A stretch of 64,000 nt of DNA. Source: Aquimarina sp. AU58 (lineage in GTDB: Bacteria > Bacteroidota > Bacteroidia > Flavobacteriales > Flavobacteriaceae). Shown piece by piece: positions 52,552 to 62,640 of this stretch; the first letter of the stretch is position 1; each line of letters begins with the position of its first letter. The stretch covers positions 1,860,001 to 1,924,000 of the forward strand of contig NZ_OMPD01000014.1 of the NCBI RefSeq assembly GCF_900312745.1, in the 5' to 3' direction. The notes beneath the pieces are model-generated. The model saw nothing but the letters and a program-made list of their open reading frames with translations, did no database searches and was not told the DNA's origin. The position numbers and the translations under genes are program-made.

Positions 52552-53541
52552 CTAGGGTACCATGCTTTTTACTACCACCCAGTTTCCTGTATCTTTAGAT
52601 TCTTCAGAAGCCATTCCTATGGCTTGTAATTCTGCAACCAGATGTGCATTAGCAAAACTTGGATTTCCACTTTCTACTGCGTCTAAAAAATGAGTAATCG
52701 ATTCTCTCATTCCGGGCCAGTCTGCATATGGTTGCAGTGCAGGGAAATGTTCTGTTAAAGATTTTTCTTTAGTTCTTAATTTCAATTCACCTGTTAAAAT
52801 ATCGATTAGAATCTCTCCTTTACTGCCAATAACCTCTACAGTAATGACCAGCTCATCTACACTATCTATATTAACTTTTAGTTCACCCCAAATACCGTTA
52901 TAATCAAAAAAACCAGAACTTCGGCTTTGTCTTCGTCCACTAGTTCCATGACCATCCATAATGAGAACCCGGTCTGGAGTGGCATTTAGTAATATGTTAA
53001 GGACATGAACATACCAGAGTGATAAACGATTGATATTTGTTGTATCCTGATCAGGTTCTGGTCCCCAATTAGATCTTAAATCAATAGTTGCAGTTTGGAT
53101 TTTTCCAATAGTTTCATTTTTTATGAGTTCTGCAGCTTTTGTTATAACTGGAATAAGCCCTAGTTCTAAATCGGCATGTGTGATTTGTGAAGCATTTACT
53201 AACTTTTTCAACACTTTAGGTATCAAATCTCTGGTATGACCAATAGGAGGTTCATAAAAGATAGCTTTGCCAGAATCTAGTGCTTCCATTACAATTTTAC
53301 CATGCAAGGCATCCGGTACAGCAATCATTACAGCATCAATCGAAGGTGAATGTAGTAAATCCTCGTAATTATTATATATATCTATGGTATTTCCAAATTG
53401 TGATTTGATAGCCGCGATGGTAGCATCACTTTTTGCAGAGATAGCAACAATATCAACCCTGCCATCATATGTAAGAGCGGGTATATAAGCATCTTTAACC
53501 CAGTTGCCGTAGCCTATGATTCCTATCTTTATTTTAGACAT
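52552..53541 (-). CDS. Gfo/Idh/MocA family oxidoreductase
   Basis: A 329-residue protein. GIIGYGNWVKDAYIPAL is the Rossmann NAD(P) motif, and AVMIAVPDALHGKIVMEALDSGKAIFYEPP-like text (VMIAVPDALHGKIVMEALDS) is the family core; EPPIGH replaces the usual EKP with E at the second catalytic position. Likely sugar or inositol dehydrogenase. Overlaps the SemiSWEET-like gene by 8 bp, which suggests sugar metabolism. Confidence 0.88.
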   Translation of the reverse strand: MSKIKIGIIGYGNWVKDAYIPALTYDGRVDIVAISAKSDATIAAIKSQFGNTIDIYNNYEDLLHSPSIDAVMIAVPDALHGKIVMEALDSGKAIFYEPPIGHTRDLIPKVLKKLVNASQITHADLELGLIPVITKAAELIKNETIGKIQTATIDLRSNWGPEPDQDTTNINRLSLWYVHVLNILLNATPDRVLIMDGHGTSGRRQSRSSGFFDYNGIWGELKVNIDSVDELVITVEVIGSKGEILIDILTGELKLRTKEKSLTEHFPALQPYADWPGMRESITHFLDAVESGNPSFANAHLVAELQAIGMASEESKDTGNWVVVKSMVP

Positions 53542-53830
53542 ACTTATTTTTTTTATTTTTCTTAAAAACTATGATACATAAACCTATTTGTAGGAATAAT
53601 GCAAGACTATTGGTTGTCCATAAAGCGATTGCTTCAAACCGAAGTCCATAGATAGCCCAAAAGGAATACACAAATAACCAACCCATAACATAACCAGGTG
53701 AAAGACTACTAGATTGTTTTGATTTATATTCTTTAATGATTTGAATAGCAGTTATAACGCAAACAAAAAAACCAATAGAAAAACCGATAATTTCAAATAT
53801 TGATTCTGGTATAGATTGCAAAAAGTTCAT
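53534..53830 (-). CDS. SemiSWEET-like (PQ-loop) transporter
   Basis: A 98-residue protein with three helices (IGFSIGFFVCVITAIQI, MGWLFVYSFWAIYGL, LALFLQIGLCIIVF). Size and topology match SemiSWEETs, dimeric sugar transporters. The PQ motif is not clear, so the call is moderate. Its stop overlaps the oxidoreductase start. Confidence 0.65.
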   Translation of the reverse strand: MNFLQSIPESIFEIIGFSIGFFVCVITAIQIIKEYKSKQSSSLSPGYVMGWLFVYSFWAIYGLRFEAIALWTTNSLALFLQIGLCIIVFKKNKKNKYV

Positions 53831-53831
53831 T

Positions 53832-54401
53832 TTATATGGTTTTTATAATTGCACAAGGGTTTCCGAAAGCTAAGGTGTTATCAGGAATGTCTTTGGTTAC
53901 TACAGAACCTGCTCCTATGGTAACATTATTACCGATAGTAACTCCGGGTAATATAACACTGTTTCCACCTATCCATACATTATCTCCTATATGTACAGGG
54001 CTTGTTAATGTTGTAAAGGGAGCATTACCCGATTTTTGTACTCTGTCAGAGGCTTTTACAGGATGCTTTGCTGTATATATCTGAACAAAAGGCGCAATTA
54101 ATCCATTTTTTCCAATGGTTATTGTATTATCATCGATAAACATGCAATTGGTATTTATTACTGTGTTTTCTCCCACAGAAATATGTACTCCATAATCACA
54201 AAAAAAAGGGGGTTCGATCCATGCACCATCTCCAATACGGCCTAATAAATCTGATAGCGTTTGTTTTTTACCTTCAATATCTGTAGAATCCAGAGTATTA
54301 TATACCTGCATTAATTTTCTAGCTTTATGATACATTTTGATTAATTCGGGATCCCTGGTATCATAGGACTCACCAGCCAGCATTTTTTCTTTTTCGGTCA
54401 T
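53832..54401 (-). CDS. sugar O-acetyltransferase (maltose/galactoside type)
   Basis: A 189-residue left-handed beta-helix enzyme. EKMLAGESYDTRDPELIKMY start, then hexapeptide repeats: IDDNTITIGKNGLIAPFVQI, HIGDNVWIGGNSVILPGVTI and GNNVTIGAGSVVTKDIPDN. Catalytic His in TAKHPVKASDR. Acetylates sugars with acetyl-CoA. Starts the unit with the SemiSWEET and Gfo/Idh/MocA genes. Confidence 0.92.
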   Translation of the reverse strand: MTEKEKMLAGESYDTRDPELIKMYHKARKLMQVYNTLDSTDIEGKKQTLSDLLGRIGDGAWIEPPFFCDYGVHISVGENTVINTNCMFIDDNTITIGKNGLIAPFVQIYTAKHPVKASDRVQKSGNAPFTTLTSPVHIGDNVWIGGNSVILPGVTIGNNVTIGAGSVVTKDIPDNTLAFGNPCAIIKTI

Positions 54402-54469
54402 ATGCGTGTTTTCTTAAATTAAATAACGACCGTACAAAATTAGCTTTGTTTAGGAAGAATATTTTTTAC

Positions 54470-55045
54470 CTATGTTAAAAAATGTTGTTTAGCTCTTAAT
54501 CTACTTAAAGTAACTTGAGTAACTCCCAAAAAAGAAGCGATATAGCCTAGCTTTACTCGTTTAAATAAATCAAATTTCTCTTTGGTAAAAGTATCATAAC
54601 GTTCTTTGGCAGACTGTGTAGCCAATGCAATATGACGTAACTCGAGATCAAGAAATGCTTTTTGATGTGCTATTCTGGACCAATTCGCAATTTCAATATT
54701 GGTTTTGTATAATAAGTTTAATTCATGTACTGGAATAGCATATATAATAGAATCTTCTAATAAATCCACACATTCGAATCCCGGTTTATTTTCGTAACAA
54801 CTTAACATAGAAAAGGCTAATTCTCCTTCTTTACTAAACCAGGTAGTAGCCTCTTCTCCATCAATAATACAATAAGAACGAGTCAACCCTTTTTCTATGA
54901 AATAGTAATTCTTGTCTACAACCCCGCTTTTAATGAGTACATGCTTTTTAGGAAGATGTAGTTCTGTCATCTTACTGGTTAAAGATGCTATAGAAGCATC
55001 GCTTACTGCATACATACTTTTTATACTAGATATAATTTTTTCCAC
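54470..55045 (-). CDS. Crp/Fnr family transcriptional regulator
   Basis: A 191-residue protein starting at GTG. Cyclic-nucleotide-binding-like beta roll at 20-120 (HVLIKSGVVDKNYYFIEKGL; no clear cAMP-binding arginine) and C-terminal helix-turn-helix (LGYIASFLGVTQVTLSRLRA). The flavobacterial type often acts without cAMP. 68 bp upstream of the acetyltransferase unit, likely co-transcribed or controlling it. Confidence 0.88.
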   Translation of the reverse strand: MEKIISSIKSMYAVSDASIASLTSKMTELHLPKKHVLIKSGVVDKNYYFIEKGLTRSYCIIDGEEATTWFSKEGELAFSMLSCYENKPGFECVDLLEDSIIYAIPVHELNLLYKTNIEIANWSRIAHQKAFLDLELRHIALATQSAKERYDTFTKEKFDLFKRVKLGYIASFLGVTQVTLSRLRAKQHFLT

Positions 55046-55221
55046 GTCTTTAGGGTATAGTTCTTATGTTCAAAAGTAAGAATTTAGCGGTATCTCTTAT
55101 CTTATTTTATATAATAAAGAAATTCTATATCTCTTTTATAGTTTTAAACTAAAGAAACTTCTATCAAAGATCTTGAATTATTAAAAAGAGAAATGAAGCA
55201 ATATCAATGATGATTATATAT

Positions 55222-55908
55222 CTAAGTAGACTTTATATAGTTTTGAAAGGCTACTTTATAGGATTGTCCGATTGATAATTTAGTACCATTAATTGTTACC
55301 GAATTAGAATCAAAAGCGGAAATATGACTTACATTAATAATAGTTGATTTATGAATCTGTATAAACCCTTTCCCTAGTTCATCCAGAGCATTTTTAATCG
55401 ATTGCCTGGCTAGAATATTTTTATCTTTAGTAATGTAACTTATATAATTACCATCTTTTTGAAGATATAAAATATCATCGATATTAGTTTTAAATTGTTG
55501 TTGACCACTTTTTATATAGATGATACCATTGGCTACTTCTTCTGATTTTGGTTCTTCAATAGTATCTTTAATTTTAAGTATGGCTTTCAGAAAACGTTCA
55601 AACGAAATGGGTTTTAATAAATAATCAGCAACCTGATATTCATAACTCTCTACTGCATATTCAGAATATGCTGTTGTTAATATAATTTTAGGAGGGTTTT
55701 CTAATGTTTTTATAAAAGATATGCCCGATAATTGAGGCATATTGATATCTAGAAATATTAAATCTACATCACATTCTTTTAAAAACACCAATGCTTCGAT
55801 AGGATTTCTAAAACTACGAATGCATTCTACAAAAGATAACTTTTTGATATAACCTTGTAATAGCTCTATAGCATTAGGCTCATCATCTATAATTACAGTG
55901 GTAATCAT
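55222..55908 (-). CDS. LytTR family response regulator
   Basis: A 228-residue protein. Receiver with D54 in LIFLDINMPQLSG, K in YLLKPISFE; LytTR domain at about 130-228 with IDDILYLQKDGNYISYI and IQIHKSTIINVSHI. Translation coupled (4-bp overlap) with the kinase upstream. Confidence 0.95.
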   Translation of the reverse strand: MITTVIIDDEPNAIELLQGYIKKLSFVECIRSFRNPIEALVFLKECDVDLIFLDINMPQLSGISFIKTLENPPKIILTTAYSEYAVESYEYQVADYLLKPISFERFLKAILKIKDTIEEPKSEEVANGIIYIKSGQQQFKTNIDDILYLQKDGNYISYITKDKNILARQSIKNALDELGKGFIQIHKSTIINVSHISAFDSNSVTINGTKLSIGQSYKVAFQNYIKST

Positions 55909-56981
55909 ATAGTAAGATTAATTTTTAATAGTACATAAAAGATATGCTCATCTTCTTTGATATCCAAATTATATTGATTTGGATAGATTAGGTTCAAGCG
56001 TTTTTTTACATTTTCTAAGCCGATACCGGAGTATTTTTTTTCGAATTCGGTCTTTTTAAGGTGATGTTTTGAGTTTTTAACTTCAAAATGTAGTAGGTTA
56101 TCTTTAAACTCGAGTTTGATATGAATAAAAGATTTGGTCTGGATATCAAGACCATGTTTAAACGCATTCTCGACAAATGGAATTAATAATGTAGGTGCGA
56201 TTTTTGGATCTTCATCATTTGTTGCTGTAATCAATGAAATTTCAAAAGGATCTTCTGTACTATATTTTAATTTTTGAAGAGCAATGTAGTTTTCTATAAA
56301 TTCAATTTCTTTAGAAAGTGATACTTGTTCTGCTTGAGTATCATAAATCATAAATCGCAACAGATCCGACAGTTTTGTTATCCCCGAAGAAGTTTCTGCA
56401 TTTTCTGACCGTTCTGATATCGCTAATAAATTGTTTAATGCATTAAACATAAAGTGTGGATTGATCTGTGATTGCATCAATTGTAATTCGGCACTTATCT
56501 TTTCTTTTTCTAAAGCTTGTTGATGCGTTTCCATTTTTAGTTGATGTCTTATCATTCCATAAACCACTGCAGCAATAATAAAAAAGAGGTTATAAAATAT
56601 AAAAAATCGTATTATGATAGGATGAAACGTCGTATTTTGAAGATATACAACTCCCAACTCAATTAACAGAAGATCGGCTAAACCTAAAAGGAGTAAGCCA
56701 GAAAAAATCAAATACTTTTTAGACGAATAGTATCTTGGAGTTAAGTAAAAAGTAACGATATAAAAGAAAGGAATAATACTTATCATTCCTATAAAATTTG
56801 GAAGAATAAAGATCCCCATTTCTATGGTTTCCTGTATAACGACTCCATCTATATCTTCTACGGTGTTTTCAACTATTCCTACCTCGGTTGTCAATAGTAA
56901 AATAGCAATAGAGGCAATCCAAAATAGAATATTCAGGAAGACCTCGATCCATCGTTGTAAAGTTATTTGTCGTATGCTCAC
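55905..56981 (-). CDS. LytS-like sensor histidine kinase
   Basis: A 358-residue protein starting at GTG. Four membrane helices (1-145), coiled-coil linker and His_kinase domain with SQINPHFMFNALNNLLAI (His176), APTLLIPFVENAFKHGLD and YSGIGLENVKKRLN. It pairs with the LytTR regulator. Unlike the 22936 kinase it has no 2TM domain. Confidence 0.93.
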   Translation of the reverse strand: MSIRQITLQRWIEVFLNILFWIASIAILLLTTEVGIVENTVEDIDGVVIQETIEMGIFILPNFIGMISIIPFFYIVTFYLTPRYYSSKKYLIFSGLLLLGLADLLLIELGVVYLQNTTFHPIIIRFFIFYNLFFIIAAVVYGMIRHQLKMETHQQALEKEKISAELQLMQSQINPHFMFNALNNLLAISERSENAETSSGITKLSDLLRFMIYDTQAEQVSLSKEIEFIENYIALQKLKYSTEDPFEISLITATNDEDPKIAPTLLIPFVENAFKHGLDIQTKSFIHIKLEFKDNLLHFEVKNSKHHLKKTEFEKKYSGIGLENVKKRLNLIYPNQYNLDIKEDEHIFYVLLKINLTI

Positions 56982-57190
56982 AATTCAAAAGTATAGATAA
57001 TTGTTGAACCAATTCTGTAAAAGTGATATACTCTTAATTTATGGTACAAAACAAAAAAATAAGGTAGGAATACGTTTGATAACCTGAGTTTTGATATATA
57101 TAACTTAGTTTTTACCTAGGTAACATTTTGTTGTAAACCGCTGATAACCCTTTTAATATTGTCATTCAAAATCATAAAAAAAAGGAACAG

Positions 57191-58630
57191 ATGAAACATG
57201 TATTTAAGATGATAGTACTGATAAGTTTTCTACTATCTTGTAAACAAGAACCAACAGTAGCACAGGAGGTAGTTAGTAGTGCTACTGTAACCAATAAAGA
57301 TAAATTATCAGACTATCTTAATGAATTAGAAAAATCAGGATTTTCTGGAAGTGTTTTGGTTGCTCAGAAAGGAAAAGTACTGCTGGAACAAGGATATGGG
57401 TATTCTAATCGAGAAAGCAAAATCAAAAGTACCCCCGAAACAGTTTTCGATATTGGTTCGATCACTAAGCAATTTACGGGAGCTGCTATTTTAAAATTAG
57501 AAATGCAGGGTAAACTTTCTGTAGAAGATAACCTTTCTAAATATATAGCTAACGTACCCGATGATAAAAAAGATATCACTTTACATCATCTACTTACGCA
57601 TTCTTCTGGATTTCAATCAGCAATAGGAGATGATTATGAAGATATTTCTACTCAAGAGTTTATTGAAGAAGCTTTTAAAAGAAAATTAGTATTCAGACCA
57701 GGAACAAAGTTTACATATTCTAATGTGGGATACAGTTTCTTAGGTATTATTATAGAAAAAGTTTCAGGAATGTCTTATGAAGAGTATTTGATGAAACATC
57801 TGTGGAAACCCTCTGGGATGTATCAAACCGGGTATAGAAAACCTTTGTTTAAAGATATAGCAGTTGGATATCGCAAGAATAAACATTGGGGAAAGCCTAC
57901 AGATAAAAAATGGGGCGTAGATGGGCCATACTGGCACTTAAAAGCAAATGGAGGAGTACTATCTACCACACAAGATATGTATAAATGGCACCAGGCATTG
58001 CTAGGAGATAAAATTCTGGACGCTACAGCAAAAACCAAGTACTATGGTAAACATATTGAAGAAGGAGAGGGGGCAGGGTCATATTACGGATATGGATGGG
58101 CTATTTTCCCTACACCTCGTAATACCGAATTGATTGCTCATAATGGAGGTAATGGAATTTTCTTTGCCGATATGTGGCGTTATCTCGATGAGGAGATTAC
58201 TATTATTATAATGACCAATGCGGTAGACCGAAAATTCGAAAATATTACTTCTCAAATAGCAGGAATACTTTTAAAACCTGATTTCAAACCTACTGTTAAT
58301 GAACAATCAAAGGGAATGATAATCGGAGAAATGGCAGATCAATTAGTATATGAATTTATGAAGATAATGAATCAAAATAACCAAAATATCTGGAAAACTT
58401 TTATAGAAAACAGAATGACTCCAATGTTTAAAAATTCTTTTTCTATAGAGAAACATGTAGCAATGTTTAAACAATTGCATGAAGATCTTAAAGGAGGAAA
58501 GATCGTGCAAGTCATGGTAAAAGAAAATGAAGTAGCTCTTGGTGTTAAAACCAAGAATGGAGTAGAACAGATTCTATTTGATGTTGTCCCTAATGCAAAA
58601 GGAGAATTAAGAATAGAAGGAATACGATAA
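57191..58630 (+). CDS. class C beta-lactamase-family serine hydrolase (lipoprotein)
   Basis: A 479-residue protein. Type II signal peptide with Cys17 (FLLSCKQ), then Ser90-x-x-Lys93 (DIGSITKQFTG), Tyr176-Ser-Asn (TYSNVGYS) and HNG (AHNGGNGIF) catalytic elements. It is closer to D-aminopeptidase/esterase-type penicillin-binding-like hydrolases than to AmpC. The C-terminal 110 residues form an extra domain. Divergent from the LytS gene. Confidence 0.92.
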   Translation: MKHVFKMIVLISFLLSCKQEPTVAQEVVSSATVTNKDKLSDYLNELEKSGFSGSVLVAQKGKVLLEQGYGYSNRESKIKSTPETVFDIGSITKQFTGAAILKLEMQGKLSVEDNLSKYIANVPDDKKDITLHHLLTHSSGFQSAIGDDYEDISTQEFIEEAFKRKLVFRPGTKFTYSNVGYSFLGIIIEKVSGMSYEEYLMKHLWKPSGMYQTGYRKPLFKDIAVGYRKNKHWGKPTDKKWGVDGPYWHLKANGGVLSTTQDMYKWHQALLGDKILDATAKTKYYGKHIEEGEGAGSYYGYGWAIFPTPRNTELIAHNGGNGIFFADMWRYLDEEITIIIMTNAVDRKFENITSQIAGILLKPDFKPTVNEQSKGMIIGEMADQLVYEFMKIMNQNNQNIWKTFIENRMTPMFKNSFSIEKHVAMFKQLHEDLKGGKIVQVMVKENEVALGVKTKNGVEQILFDVVPNAKGELRIEGIR

Positions 58631-58660
58631 GAATGTAATATTCTTTTCTAGCCACCTTTT

Positions 58661-58721
58661 TTGTCATACCAAGCCTGTCGAAGATTTTTAAATGTCTTTG
58701 ATAGGTTTGGATTGATAATTA
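58661..58721. repeat. dispersed AAGCCTGTCGAAG repeat, copy 1
   Basis: TTGTCATACCAAGCCTGTCG leads into TTTTTAAATGTCTTTGATAG and GTTTGG...TTGATAATTA. Matches the copy at 61544-61617. The two halves (CTGTCGAAG and CTTTGATAGG) are nearly complementary, so it can form a hairpin. Confidence 0.7.
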
Positions 58722-58834
58722 ATAGCTTAACAGTTCTATAAATAAAATGTAATGTATAAAAAGATAAAATTTCGATTAAATACTAATCCCTTCAATTACT
58801 ATAAATAATGTTACCTTTTGATTTCTTCTTTGTT

Positions 58835-60211
58835 TTAATTTTTATCGATTATTTTTAACAATTCTTCTAATATTTCGTCTTCTTCATCCAATAAATGGTC
58901 TTTAATTTTGATTTCTGGTATCACCCCTTGGTCTTTATTTTCGCCATTAACACGTTCAATTCGACCTTTGGATACATCTACTTTTATACCGGTTTTAGGT
59001 AGTTTATAACTAAAAATTGAGGCGTAGAGATTAGCATATTCTCCTGTTTCTTCACCTACAATTGTTCCAAAGCCATAATCTTGTATTTGAGCGGCTGTAA
59101 CGGTAGATTGCGAATAGGATTGCCGATTTACTAACACATAAATATTACCCTTAAACCTTTTTGACTTAGGTTGAGGCTCATATAGATCAAAATCATAATC
59201 GTAAATTTCACCATTTTTGTGTTGAAACACCGATTTCCAAAAAGCTTTAGTGGTGTCTTTGGTCTGTTGCACGTGTTCTTTTAGTAATTTACTGGTTTTA
59301 AGCTGAAAGCGAGAAGACCATTTGAAAGGTTTGTCTGCAATATAGGACACCAAATAGTCACTAAATGAATCATCTCCACCTGGGTTGTTTCTTAAATCTA
59401 TAATGAGATTTTTAGATTGCTTTGCATTGATTTCAACAAAGGCCGAATCGATAAACCGACGATATTTGTCTTCATTGCCACCAAAGTTTCCCGGATTGAT
59501 ATAAGAAACATTAGGCATGAATCTAAACGACCTTTTGCGGATTATGATGTCTTCTCTTTTCATCTCAAAATCATCAATGGTTTTTATGGATTTAAGTGTA
59601 TGATTTTCAATACGGCCATTTTGACGAATTTTGATTTCAAATTTATCGACTTCCCCAAAAACTCGCCAATAGTACCTGGGTAATGTAAAGAATTCAATTT
59701 GAGCGTTTTTAAAATAAGATCGCTCTGCCGAAATTTGTGGATAAATCTTTTCTAATACCTCTTCTATTTTAAGACCATTAATACTTAATAACTCTGCACC
59801 AATTTTAATAGTTTTATTTACTGACCAATTTTTTCTAACTAATGTCCTTCCATTTTCAAAAGCGATTTCAAGAGGAAAAATTGTTCCGCCGGATTTAGCA
59901 TGTTCCATATATGATTGAACCGGAAATGGTATTCTTGTATGTCCGTTATTGATTTTTGAAACAACTTGTTGAAACAAATTTGTAACTTCTAAAAAGTTTA
60001 AAGAGTCTTTCTTAATTTTGTTCTTAACATTGTTATATGTTACCTCAAAATCTTTTTTAGTTGTGTAAGCATATAGGTTAAAATGGGTGCCTTCTAAAGA
60101 TTTTTTTAATACTCTTAGATCTTCTACAACTTGATTTTTCGAGAATTTAGTTTGACCAAAAACAGTAAAAGAGTACAGCGAAAAAAGAACGATTAGATAA
60201 ATTGATTTCAT
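58835..60211 (-). CDS. S41 family (C-terminal processing-like) peptidase
   Basis: A 458-residue protein with a signal peptide (ending TVFGQ). A helical region with SKINNGHTRIPFPVQS, a PDZ-like part (LLSINGLKIEEVL), and the S41 core with LIIDLRNNPGGDDSFSDYL and catalytic Ser in VNRQSYSQSTVTAA (about Ser367), then IVGEETGEY. Periplasmic protease of the Tricorn-like S41 type. It follows the AraC gene in the same direction. Confidence 0.9.
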   Translation of the reverse strand: MKSIYLIVLFSLYSFTVFGQTKFSKNQVVEDLRVLKKSLEGTHFNLYAYTTKKDFEVTYNNVKNKIKKDSLNFLEVTNLFQQVVSKINNGHTRIPFPVQSYMEHAKSGGTIFPLEIAFENGRTLVRKNWSVNKTIKIGAELLSINGLKIEEVLEKIYPQISAERSYFKNAQIEFFTLPRYYWRVFGEVDKFEIKIRQNGRIENHTLKSIKTIDDFEMKREDIIIRKRSFRFMPNVSYINPGNFGGNEDKYRRFIDSAFVEINAKQSKNLIIDLRNNPGGDDSFSDYLVSYIADKPFKWSSRFQLKTSKLLKEHVQQTKDTTKAFWKSVFQHKNGEIYDYDFDLYEPQPKSKRFKGNIYVLVNRQSYSQSTVTAAQIQDYGFGTIVGEETGEYANLYASIFSYKLPKTGIKVDVSKGRIERVNGENKDQGVIPEIKIKDHLLDEEDEILEELLKIIDKN

Positions 60212-60345
60212 TTAGTTTTGTATTTAAAAGCTTTTTAGAAAGATTTTAAATTTCTCCTTGTATGGGAGGAATCAAAAATCTTAATTTTACGAATGTATTA
60301 CTAATTCAAGCTACAAAACTAAGGCTCAAAAAAACTCTAATCGTC

Positions 60346-61485
60346 CTAATGCTTCTTTTCGGACTCATTTTTTAATTTTTTAAAATATTGACTTGGAGTT
60401 AGTTGAGTTGTTTTCTTGAAAACAAGGTTAAAAGTAGATTTTGAATTAAAACCACATTCATAAGCAAGTCCTAATAACGATAGTTTATTTTGATCTGAAG
60501 ATTTTAAACGTTCTTTAAATGCAGCAATACGATAAGAGTTAACCAAATCGTAAAAATTTTGAGAACAGTTTTGATTAATTTTTAATGAAACTTGCTTGGG
60601 TTTCATTTGTAACAATTCAGAGAGCTTAGCTAAATTTAAGTCAGGATTTAAATAAGGTTTTTCATGTTGCATTAACTCCTCTAGTTTTTGTATAAACTGT
60701 TGGTCTTTTTCAACTAATTGTTTATTTGGTATTTTTTTTATTACTTCTAAATCCAAAGAAGATTTATATTTTCTTAAATACCCCTTAAAACCTATCCAGC
60801 TACATATTATTGCTAATCCTACAAATGTGGGAAGAAAGTAATACTCTCTTAAATTTCTATCAAAAATAAATCGATCTATTTCTGTAATTATATTCCATAA
60901 AATAAAAAAGGAAGCATAAATAATTATTGGAGTTTTTAACCAATTGTGTGAACGCTTATCTAGCTTAGAATAATATTCCTTTAGTAAATTTTGATGTTTA
61001 TAAAGTAATCTTAAAGAGATAATACTGTAACTAATAATAGAAATGACTCCTATCCATTGCTCTGTCAAATATGCATAACTAACAGTTGGCATAGGAGTAG
61101 AATACAATCCATCTGCGCCATTTCTGTATATAGATGTTCTATAAAAGATAAATTCTAATATAAGTGGTAGAAAATGAATAGCATCTTTTCTAGAGAATTT
61201 AAAAGATGGGGTAGTTACGCTTTTAGTGTAAAAATATAGAGCAGGACCAATGCCGTATAGCATTTCTAGTTGAATATACCTAAAAAAACCGAGCATGTCA
61301 TTATCTTTTAAAATGTTTACCAGAACTATGTTTAACGCCATTATAGCGTAGAAAAAAGTTAACATTGCTAAAAACTTGTGGGCTAAAGTTCTGGGACGTT
61401 TTATAAAAATGAGCACACTTAATACTATGGCCTGAAGAGCAAAAACAGATATAATGGTAAATAAAATGGAATTCGAAGTAATCAT
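60346..61485 (-). CDS. AraC-type regulator with membrane sensor
   Basis: A 379-residue protein. Seven membrane helices within residues 1-235, then an AraC domain with LNLAKLSELLQMKPKQVSLK and AYECGFNSKSTFNLVFKKTT. Similar in design to 51384-52487. 134 bp upstream of the S41 gene, in the same direction, which it may control. Confidence 0.92.
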   Translation of the reverse strand: MITSNSILFTIISVFALQAIVLSVLIFIKRPRTLAHKFLAMLTFFYAIMALNIVLVNILKDNDMLGFFRYIQLEMLYGIGPALYFYTKSVTTPSFKFSRKDAIHFLPLILEFIFYRTSIYRNGADGLYSTPMPTVSYAYLTEQWIGVISIISYSIISLRLLYKHQNLLKEYYSKLDKRSHNWLKTPIIIYASFFILWNIITEIDRFIFDRNLREYYFLPTFVGLAIICSWIGFKGYLRKYKSSLDLEVIKKIPNKQLVEKDQQFIQKLEELMQHEKPYLNPDLNLAKLSELLQMKPKQVSLKINQNCSQNFYDLVNSYRIAAFKERLKSSDQNKLSLLGLAYECGFNSKSTFNLVFKKTTQLTPSQYFKKLKNESEKKH

Positions 61486-61543
61486 CTACAGCATTATTTT
61501 TTTCTTTATTTGATTCTTTAATTAAATTAAATTAAAATATTTC

Positions 61544-61617
61544 TTGTCACACTAAGCCTGTCGAAGTACTTCTATTGTATTTTTAAATTTCTTCGATGGG
61601 TTTAATGTTGATAATTA
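61544..61617. repeat. dispersed AAGCCTGTCGAAG repeat, copy 2
   Basis: TTGTCACACTAAGCCTGTCG then TTTTTAAATTTCTTCGATGG and GTTTAA...TTGATAATTA; same order as 58661-58721 with a 12-14 bp longer centre. Located between genes. Confidence 0.7.
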
Positions 61618-61708
61618 GGATGATACATTCTATGGGTGTAGTTACACTATTCTATTCAACATTTTGTTGCCTGTAATTCTTTTTTGAAAGGAAAATAAAT
61701 AGGAAACT

Positions 61709-62446
61709 CTATTTTTTATGAGCAATAATAGCATAAGTCGGAAAAGCATATGATTTTTTCTTAATAATTTTTCTGATTTCAAAATTATTTATTTGAAGAA
61801 ATATTTCAATTTCATTTATGGTAAAAGTTCGTATTATCGAATTGTCTTTTCCGATTTTAATTAATTTCTTTCCTTCTTTTTTATAATAATTTGATTCCCA
61901 AATAAAATCCATTCCTTGTTTTAAATTTAGGTTCCATTTACTTTTTCGAAAATAGTGTATGTTATCATAACTTGCTTCGTGTGTTATTTCTTTTCCTTCA
62001 GAAATTTCTGGTATGAATTTATTAGCATCAATGAAATCAAAACAAAATACCCCTCCTTTTTCTAAATTATTATGAATGCTTTTTAAGGTAGAATCTACAT
62101 CTTGATTGCTGAGTAGATAACTAATAGTCCTTCCTGTCATTATTATGCTTTCCACTGGTTTTTCAAGTTTAAAAGAACGCATATCTCCTTTTATATATAT
62201 ACAATCAGGGTTTTTTATTTTGGCTATCTCCAGCATTTCTTCATTTAAATCAAAGCCCAAATATTCAAATCCATTTTTTTTAAAATATGTTGTCAGGTTC
62301 CCAGTTCCGCTACCTATTTCTAAAAGGCTTTTTTTGTTATATTTCTTAAGTACTTCACTATAAAACTCATATTCACCTTTATAATCAATAAAAGTAGCAT
62401 ACATTGCTTCATAAACTTTAGCTAAATCAGAATACAGGCTGTTCAT
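61709..62446 (-). CDS. class I SAM-dependent methyltransferase
   Basis: A 245-residue protein. SLLEIGSGTGNLTTYF is SAM motif I, YLGFDLNEEMLEIA motif post I, YIKGDMRSF motif II, and GGVFCFDFIDANKF motif III-IV. Similar to small-molecule methyltransferases; substrate unknown. 194 bp after it lies the ZipA-like gene. Confidence 0.92.
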   Translation of the reverse strand: MNSLYSDLAKVYEAMYATFIDYKGEYEFYSEVLKKYNKKSLLEIGSGTGNLTTYFKKNGFEYLGFDLNEEMLEIAKIKNPDCIYIKGDMRSFKLEKPVESIIMTGRTISYLLSNQDVDSTLKSIHNNLEKGGVFCFDFIDANKFIPEISEGKEITHEASYDNIHYFRKSKWNLNLKQGMDFIWESNYYKKEGKKLIKIGKDNSIIRTFTINEIEIFLQINNFEIRKIIKKKSYAFPTYAIIAHKK

Positions 62447-62576
62447 TTATGTTGAAATTGTTTATGAGTTATTTTGGTATTATATTCATTTTTAAAGCTC
62501 ACTTAAAGACTGGAACCACAAAATTGAATCAGTTATACATTAAAAACTTTACGAACTGCATAAAGTTAAGGGAATT

Positions 62577-62627
62577 CTCGATTAAGCACAAGATTTTGTA
62601 TTAATTATAGGGCACTGTGTTGTGTGC
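62577..62627. repeat. 51-bp 3'-flank repeat, copy 1 (cassette boundary-like)
   Basis: CTCG, 21 bp, TAATTAT, AG, then GGCACTGTGTTGTGTGC. It lies 13 bp after the stop of the ZipA-like gene (62641). The TAATTAT...GGnCACTkTGTTrTGTGC part matches copy 2. ACTGCA (62555-62560) and TGCAGT (62625-62630) flank it as inverted repeats. Confidence 0.65.
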
Positions 62628-62640
62628 AGTACTTATTTCC

